Positions 59,568 through 64,000 of a stretch of DNA of 64,000 bases are shown in pieces (position 1 is the first letter of the stretch; each line of letters starts with the position of its first letter). Position numbers and translations under genes: made by a program. Origin of the DNA: Thalassotalea sp. HSM 43 (GTDB taxonomy: Bacteria > Pseudomonadota > Gammaproteobacteria > Enterobacterales > Alteromonadaceae). The stretch is taken from NCBI RefSeq assembly GCF_004752005.1, contig NZ_CP038493.1:2132302-2196301 (forward strand). Direction: 5' to 3'. The notes under the pieces are model-generated. The model saw nothing but the letters and a program-made list of their open reading frames with translations, did not search any database and had not been told where the DNA came from.

Positions 59568-60086
59568 ATGGTTCAGAATATTAAGCAAGTTGGTGAAAAT
59601 CGTTTTCGCGAAACCTTTGGTCGTCATTATGAAGGCTTTCATGTTGGTGATATTTACGAACATCGTCCGGGTCGTACCATCACCAAAACAGATAACACCT
59701 GGTTTACGCTACTGACCATGAATACACACCCGATGCACTTTGACGATGAGTATGCCAAAGAAAGTGAATTTGGTAAGTGCATTGTTTGCTCGCCATTTAC
59801 GGTGGCATTAATGGTTGGCATGAGCGTCACCGACTGCAGTCAAAAAGCCATCGCTAACTTAGGCTGGGACGACATTAAAATGACTTACCCATTGTTTGAA
59901 GGTGACACACTAACGGCAGAGTCGGAAGTATTAGAAAAGCGCGAATCTAAATCTCGCCCAGGAGCCGGTATTGTCACCATTCGTACCTCTGGTTTTAATC
60001 AAGATGGCAAGCTGGTATGTAGTTTTATTCGTAAGATGCTAATCGCCAAAGAAGGCCATAGCGTTGAAGATAAAGTCAATTATTAA
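59568..60086 (+). CDS. MaoC-like hydratase (itaconyl/mesaconyl-CoA hydratase-like)
   Basis: 172 residues. The block RHYEGFHVGDIYEHRPGRTITKTDNTWF, followed by LTMNTHPMHFDDEYA, has the catalytic Asp-His pattern of hotdog hydratases and looks most like itaconyl-CoA or mesaconyl-CoA hydratase of the MaoC group. It would hydrate a double bond of an alkenedioyl-CoA, ready for the CitE-type lyase. Confidence 0.87.
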   Translation: MVQNIKQVGENRFRETFGRHYEGFHVGDIYEHRPGRTITKTDNTWFTLLTMNTHPMHFDDEYAKESEFGKCIVCSPFTVALMVGMSVTDCSQKAIANLGWDDIKMTYPLFEGDTLTAESEVLEKRESKSRPGAGIVTIRTSGFNQDGKLVCSFIRKMLIAKEGHSVEDKVNY

Positions 60087-60119
60087 CAGCGCCTTAGAAC
60101 GCTTTCGGAGAATCTAATC

Positions 60120-61295
60120 ATGTCAGAACTTTATTCAAAAGAAGATGAATTGGCAATCTTGGATATGATCAATAAATGGGTCGACAACGAGGTCGCGCCT
60201 ATTGCTAAAGAGTATGACCACGCTGATAAATACCCGCATCAATTAGTTGAACAAATGAAAGAGCTTGGCTTGTTTGGTGCCACCATTGGCACCGAGTGGG
60301 GTGGCATGCAATTACCGGCCTCTATTTATGCCAAAATCGTTATTAAAGTCGCTTCTGCTTGGATGGCGCCCGGTGGCATATTTAACTCGCACCTTATTCA
60401 AGCGTCGGCGATTGAACGCTGTGGCACGCAAGAGCAAAAACAACGTATTTTACCTCGCATGGCGACCGGTGAAGTGCGCGGTGGTATTGCTTTAACAGAA
60501 CCAAACGCCGGCTCTGACTTGCAAGCTATTACCACCACAGCGGTGCGCGACGGTGACGATTATATTATCAACGGCGCGAAAACATGGATAACCAATTCTC
60601 TTAACGGTAATTCATTAGCGGTATTGGTAAAAACCGATAATGACATTCAACCACGCCATAAAGGCACCAGCTTATTTTTTGTCGAAACCAAAGATGAAAA
60701 CGGTAATGTCAAACAAGGTATCGAAATTATCAAGATGAAAAAGCTTGGTTATAAAGCCATTGATACCTGTGAAGTGGTGTTTAGCAATTTTCGCGTACCA
60801 GCGTCAAATTTGATTGGCGGTGTCGAAGGCAAAGGCTTTTTACAGGCAGTTGGTGGCTTGGAGCTTGGTCGAATTAATGTTGCCGCCCGTGGTGCCGGTA
60901 TAGCCAAAGGTGCGATGGAGTTGGCGGTGCGTTATGCGCAAGAACGCGAAACCTTCGGTAAGCCAATATGCAACCACCAAGCGATACAATTAAAGCTTGG
61001 TGAAATGGCCGCGAAAGTCGAGGCGTCGATGCTGCTTATTGAACAAGCTGCGGCTAAGTACGATGCAGAAGAGCGCTGTGATATGGAAGCCGGCATGGCT
61101 AAATATTTCGCCTCTGAAACCGGGGTATTTTGCGCTCAAGAAGCGATGCGTATCTTTGGTGGTTACAGCTATTCGGTTGAATACGATATTGAACGCTTTT
61201 ACCGTGATGCGATGTTGATGTGTATCGGCGAAGGTACCAATGAAATGCAACGTATTATTATTTCCAAGCAACTCGTTGAACGCTACAAAATCTAA
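60120..61295 (+). CDS. Acyl-CoA dehydrogenase
   Basis: 391 residues, full length. FAD and acyl-CoA motifs GIALTEPNAGSDLQA and KTWITNS, then RETFGKPICNHQAIQLKLGEM. The catalytic Glu is in CIGEGTNEMQR. It oxidises an acyl-CoA at C2-C3 and passes electrons to ETF. In this operon a succinyl-CoA type substrate such as methylsuccinyl-CoA would fit, giving a mesaconyl-like product for the hydratase. Confidence 0.9.
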   Translation: MSELYSKEDELAILDMINKWVDNEVAPIAKEYDHADKYPHQLVEQMKELGLFGATIGTEWGGMQLPASIYAKIVIKVASAWMAPGGIFNSHLIQASAIERCGTQEQKQRILPRMATGEVRGGIALTEPNAGSDLQAITTTAVRDGDDYIINGAKTWITNSLNGNSLAVLVKTDNDIQPRHKGTSLFFVETKDENGNVKQGIEIIKMKKLGYKAIDTCEVVFSNFRVPASNLIGGVEGKGFLQAVGGLELGRINVAARGAGIAKGAMELAVRYAQERETFGKPICNHQAIQLKLGEMAAKVEASMLLIEQAAAKYDAEERCDMEAGMAKYFASETGVFCAQEAMRIFGGYSYSVEYDIERFYRDAMLMCIGEGTNEMQRIIISKQLVERYKI

Positions 61296-61311
61296 TTTGC
61301 CCAGACAGCGA

Positions 61312-61340
61312 ACAGAGCCAGCTCACTGGCTCTGTACTTT
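61312..61340 (+). terminator. Hairpin between dehydrogenase and CaiB genes
   Basis: ACAGAGCCAG-ctca-CTGGCTCTGT, a perfect 10-bp stem with a four-base loop, followed by ACTTTT. It may be a partial terminator that lowers expression of the two CoA transferases or separates the operon. Confidence 0.7.
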
Positions 61341-61351
61341 TAGGATCTAAA

Positions 61352-62542
61352 ATGAGTAATTTACCATTACAAGGTGTTCGCATAATTGCCGTTGAGCAAT
61401 ATGGTGCGGGCCCGTATGGCTCCATGTATTTATCTGATATGGGCGCCGAAGTTATCAAAATTGAAAACCCAAAAATCGGTGGTGATGTGTCGCGTCAAAC
61501 CGGGCCGTTTTTTCTTGGTGAAAATGATAGCTATTTCTTCCAGACCTTTAATCAAAACAAAAAGTCATTAACTTTAAACCTAAAGTCGGAACAAGGTCGC
61601 AAGGTATTTGAGCAGTTGGTGAAAACCGCCGATGCGGTGACCAATAACTTGCGTGGTGATCAGCCGGCCAAACTTGGCATAACCTATGACAGTCTTAAGC
61701 ACATAAATCCGAAGATTGTTTGCGGTCATTTGAGTGCCTATGGCCGTGATAATGACCGAGCTTCTTGGCCTGGTTACGATTATCTGATGCAAGCTGAAGC
61801 CGGTTTAATGTCATTAACCGGTGAGCCGGGACAAGCACCAGCGCGCTTTGGTGTGTCTATGGTCGATTTTATGACCGGAGCTGTCGCCTCATTAGGACTG
61901 ACTGCTGCTATGCTCGGAGCGCATCGCACAGGTCAAGGACGAGACGTCGATGTCTCGTTGTTTGATGTTGCATTACATCAGTTGTCCTATCCCGCAACTT
62001 GGTACCTAAACGAAGCTCATGTTACCGAACGCACACCTCGTTCAGCGCATCCAGCGACGGTACCTTGTCAATTATACAAAACTCAAGATAGTTATATTTT
62101 CTTGATGGCGATGACCGATAAATTTTGGGCGGTATTGGTTGAGTTGTTACAAGATGAGGTTATTGCCGAGCAACGCTTTGCCACTGTCGCACAACGTCGC
62201 GAACAGCGCGATCTGCTGACTCAGGAAATCGATCGAGTGATGTCACAACATGACACTCAACACTGGTTGTCGTTATTGGAAGGAAAAATCCCATGCGCTC
62301 CGGTGTATTCACTGACTGAGGCAATGCAAAATCCATATATTCGAGATATCGGCATGGTGCAACAAGTAGCTCATCCGAGCAACCCTAGTATGGAAGTACT
62401 TGCTAACCCGATAAAGATTGATGGTAAGCGCCTAACTGGCAAAGCATGTCCAGAGATGGGTCACGATACCGACGCCTTATTGGCTGATCTTGGCTACGAT
62501 GAACAGGCAATAGCCGAACTTAAATCTAACGGTGCGATATAA
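61352..62542 (+). CDS. CaiB/BaiF CoA transferase
   Basis: 396 residues. IIAVEQYGAGPYGSMYLSDMGAEVIKIE, TNNLRGDQPAKLGITYDSL, YGRDNDRASWPGYDYLMQAEAG and the catalytic Asp in GVSMVDFMTG. It transfers CoA between acyl-CoA and free acid. The two CaiB genes in a row (22 bases between stop and start) could be subunits of one heteromer or two specificities. Confidence 0.88.
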   Translation: MSNLPLQGVRIIAVEQYGAGPYGSMYLSDMGAEVIKIENPKIGGDVSRQTGPFFLGENDSYFFQTFNQNKKSLTLNLKSEQGRKVFEQLVKTADAVTNNLRGDQPAKLGITYDSLKHINPKIVCGHLSAYGRDNDRASWPGYDYLMQAEAGLMSLTGEPGQAPARFGVSMVDFMTGAVASLGLTAAMLGAHRTGQGRDVDVSLFDVALHQLSYPATWYLNEAHVTERTPRSAHPATVPCQLYKTQDSYIFLMAMTDKFWAVLVELLQDEVIAEQRFATVAQRREQRDLLTQEIDRVMSQHDTQHWLSLLEGKIPCAPVYSLTEAMQNPYIRDIGMVQQVAHPSNPSMEVLANPIKIDGKRLTGKACPEMGHDTDALLADLGYDEQAIAELKSNGAI

Positions 62543-62564
62543 CGCAGCATTAATAGGGGGCGCG

Positions 62565-63728
62565 ATGAAACTTTCAGGTGTTAAAGTTCTCGATTTATCG
62601 ATGTTTTTACCAGGGCCACACTTGACCATGATGATGGCGGATCACGGTGCCGAAGTGATTGCATTAGAGCCACCGGGTGGCGAACCCGTACGTCAAGTTG
62701 GCCTTAAACAAGATCAGCACAGTGTCTGGTTTCGTAACGTGTTTCGTGGCAAACGAAGCATTAACCTTAATCTTAAGAATGACCAGGGTAAACAGGCGTT
62801 TTTTGAACTCTGCAAAGACGTCGACATCATTGTTGAAGCGTTTCGTCCTGGTGTGATTGATAGACTTGGTATCGGCTATGAGGCGGTAAAGGCGGTCAAC
62901 CCTGGTATTGTCTATTGTTCGATTTCTGCCTACGGCCAAACCGGTAATAAGCGCTTAGCTCCGGCTCATGATTTGAGCATTCAAGCGGACTCGGGTGCGG
63001 TGTTTATTAATGAAGGCCTGGACGGCCAACCTGCACAGCCGGCTATGCCGGTGGCCGATATGGCGGGCAGTTTAATGGCATTTTCCGGCATATTAATGGC
63101 GTTGTATCGTAAGCAACAAACCGGTGTTGGTGATTATCTTGATATTTCCATGCAAGACTCGCTGATCGCTTGGTACGCTAACGTCATGGGGCCAGCCTTT
63201 GCAGAAAACCGTTCACCTGTTGTAAAAGATGAGCGCAGCTGGGGTGGTTCGGCTATGTATAATATTTATCAAACCAGTGACGGTAAGCACTTAACCTTAG
63301 GTGGCAGCGAGACTAAATTCGCCCATAACCTATTAAGCAAGTTTGAACGTTTGGATTTATATGAGCTGTGCACTCAGCCACCAGGTAAGGCGCAGCAGCC
63401 CGTTACGCAGTTTTTCAGGGAAACCTTTGCCACGCAACCATTGGCGTATTGGCAACAATTTTTGGCCGATGTCGATGTTTGCTGGGCACCGGTGCGCGGC
63501 TTGAACGAGGCAATACGTGATGAACATTTGCAACAGCGGCAAATGTTGCTTACGGATGCCGATGGCAATCATCACTTAGGCGTGCCAATTAAGTATCAAA
63601 ATGAACCGGCGCAACCAAACTTTGAGCTACCGGGCTTTAGCCAAGATACGCAAAAGGTACTGCAAAAACTTGGCTATAGTGATGCACAAATTGCGGCGAT
63701 GGCGGCAGACAAAGCCTTTTTAAGTTAA
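62565..63728 (+). CDS. CaiB/BaiF CoA transferase
   Basis: 387 residues from ATG 62565, which follows AGGGGG. VKVLDLSMFLPGPHLTMMMADHGAEVIALE, VEAFRPGVIDRLGIGYEAV, ISAYGQTGNKR and the catalytic Asp in AMPVADMAGSLMAFSG. Same family as the upstream gene but clearly different in sequence. Last gene of the catabolic operon. Confidence 0.88.
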   Translation: MKLSGVKVLDLSMFLPGPHLTMMMADHGAEVIALEPPGGEPVRQVGLKQDQHSVWFRNVFRGKRSINLNLKNDQGKQAFFELCKDVDIIVEAFRPGVIDRLGIGYEAVKAVNPGIVYCSISAYGQTGNKRLAPAHDLSIQADSGAVFINEGLDGQPAQPAMPVADMAGSLMAFSGILMALYRKQQTGVGDYLDISMQDSLIAWYANVMGPAFAENRSPVVKDERSWGGSAMYNIYQTSDGKHLTLGGSETKFAHNLLSKFERLDLYELCTQPPGKAQQPVTQFFRETFATQPLAYWQQFLADVDVCWAPVRGLNEAIRDEHLQQRQMLLTDADGNHHLGVPIKYQNEPAQPNFELPGFSQDTQKVLQKLGYSDAQIAAMAADKAFLS

Positions 63729-63750
63729 TTGTTTTGTTATTGGCGATACG

Positions 63751-63785
63751 ATCCGAAGGTGTCCTAAGCGCCTTCGGATTTTTAT
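63751..63785 (+). terminator. Terminator after the CoA transferase operon
   Basis: ATCCGAAGG-tgtcctaagcg-CCTTCGGATTTTTATT: a 9-bp stem and T run 22 bases after the last CaiB gene. Confidence 0.9.
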
Positions 63786-63899
63786 TATCTGCAAGACACG
63801 TTTCAGTAATATGTTTCTGTGATATAAAAATGGCACGATTTGATATGTGTCATTTTTTTTTGTTGGCAAGTTAGTCACTATCGATAAAGAACAGCGAAA

Positions 63900-63921
63900 A
63901 ACCGCTAATAACAAGCGGTTA
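63900..63921 (+). other. Hairpin in the leader of the lipoprotein gene
   Basis: AACCGCT-aataac-AAGCGGTT, 28 bases before the lipoprotein start. No T run. It could shape the leader of that mRNA. Confidence 0.4.
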
Positions 63922-63948
63922 GTCTCGGTAATATGTAGGGAAGTATAA

Positions 63949-64000
63949 ATGAGAAAGTTAATGGCTTTGGCAGTATCTGCCATCTTGCTATCCGGTTGCG
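63949..64000 (+). CDS. Lipoprotein (start only, cut by window end)
   Basis: The frame from ATG 63949 gives MRKLMALAVSAILLSGC before the window ends. The charged start, hydrophobic run and LSGC lipobox mark a lipoprotein signal with the modified Cys at position 17. The site GGGAAG lies before it. The rest is outside the window. Confidence 0.75.
   Translation, partial: MRKLMALAVSAILLSGC

Noticed and set aside
1-64000. tRNA, rRNA, CRISPR, prophage or insertion sequence
   Set aside because: No cloverleaf-like or rRNA segment, no regularly spaced identical repeats with spacers, and no transposase, integrase or phage structural gene was recognised.

Overview
The window looks like the chromosome of a marine gammaproteobacterium, most likely an Alteromonadales/Colwelliaceae-type heterotroph. 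This rests on the AT-leaning coding style, a long TonB-dependent receptor beside a TPR-sulfotransferase, an OsmC-YcaO protein, RedY/HapK-like and DUF1838 proteins, and gammaproteobacterial FNR-type operators. Genus cannot be fixed from the sequence. I see no rRNA, tRNA, CRISPR, transposase or phage genes. Almost everything is catabolic enzymes, transporters and their regulators.

Region 1 (0-13.4 kb): a minus-strand operon (6390 to 956) encodes a nucleotide-sugar-epimerase-like protein, an SDR resembling plant chlorophyll b reductase (NYC1/NOL), two separate red chlorophyll catabolite reductase (RCCR)-like proteins, an MFS carrier and a membrane-anchored alpha/beta hydrolase. A perfect inverted repeat separates it from a plus-strand set: tandem nitrilase, VOC protein and a protein of unknown function. 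A ferric-reductase-like flavocytochrome, a GntR regulator, a small heme-type membrane protein and a GST follow.

Region 2 (13.4-28.8 kb): MFS, TPR-sulfotransferase, TonB receptor, an intact nitrilase, a MocR regulator with an extra C-terminal domain, GABA transaminase, succinate-semialdehyde dehydrogenase, a LysR regulator and a large secreted SxxK serine hydrolase. Direct repeats of AACTGGTAC, mostly 23 bp apart and always reading in the direction of transcription, lie in front of the receptor, the nitrilase and the secreted hydrolase. They are a good candidate MocR operator. The set reads as a module that hydrolyses, imports and degrades an amide-linked compound.

Region 3 (28.8-51.8 kb): Crp/Fnr and GntR regulators; two MmgE/PrpD proteins, an AMP-forming ligase, an amidase and a CaiB transferase in one operon; a monooxygenase gene broken by one in-frame TGA; OsmC-YcaO; a DM13 protein; and a four-gene operon of aconitase-type large and small subunits, an isocitrate-lyase/PEP-mutase-family lyase and a VOC protein. 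Then come an atypical enoyl-CoA hydratase, a thioesterase, a nitrilase homologue lacking the catalytic Cys, aldehyde dehydrogenase, a Tat-exported FAD oxidase, an MFS carrier and a YCII protein.

Region 4 (51.8-64 kb): a second heme-type membrane protein, a secreted DUF1838 protein, a DUF3108-like protein, a two-domain methyltransferase, a RedY/HapK-like protein, an SDR, a PuuE/cyclic-imidase-type deacetylase-fold hydrolase, CitE-type lyase, MaoC hydratase, acyl-CoA dehydrogenase and two CaiB CoA transferases, then the start of a lipoprotein gene. FNR-type palindromes precede several of these transcription units.

Working hypothesis (inference): the window is a catabolic island for chlorophyll-type or other linear tetrapyrroles. 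Chlorophyll-breakdown-like reductases would act on the macrocycle or bilin. Alkyl-maleimides or related cyclic imides from the pyrrole rings would then be opened by an imidase and an amidase. The resulting alkylmaleates would be hydrated and cleaved by the aconitase/lyase pair, or handled as CoA esters by the CaiB/ACAD/MaoC/CitE set.
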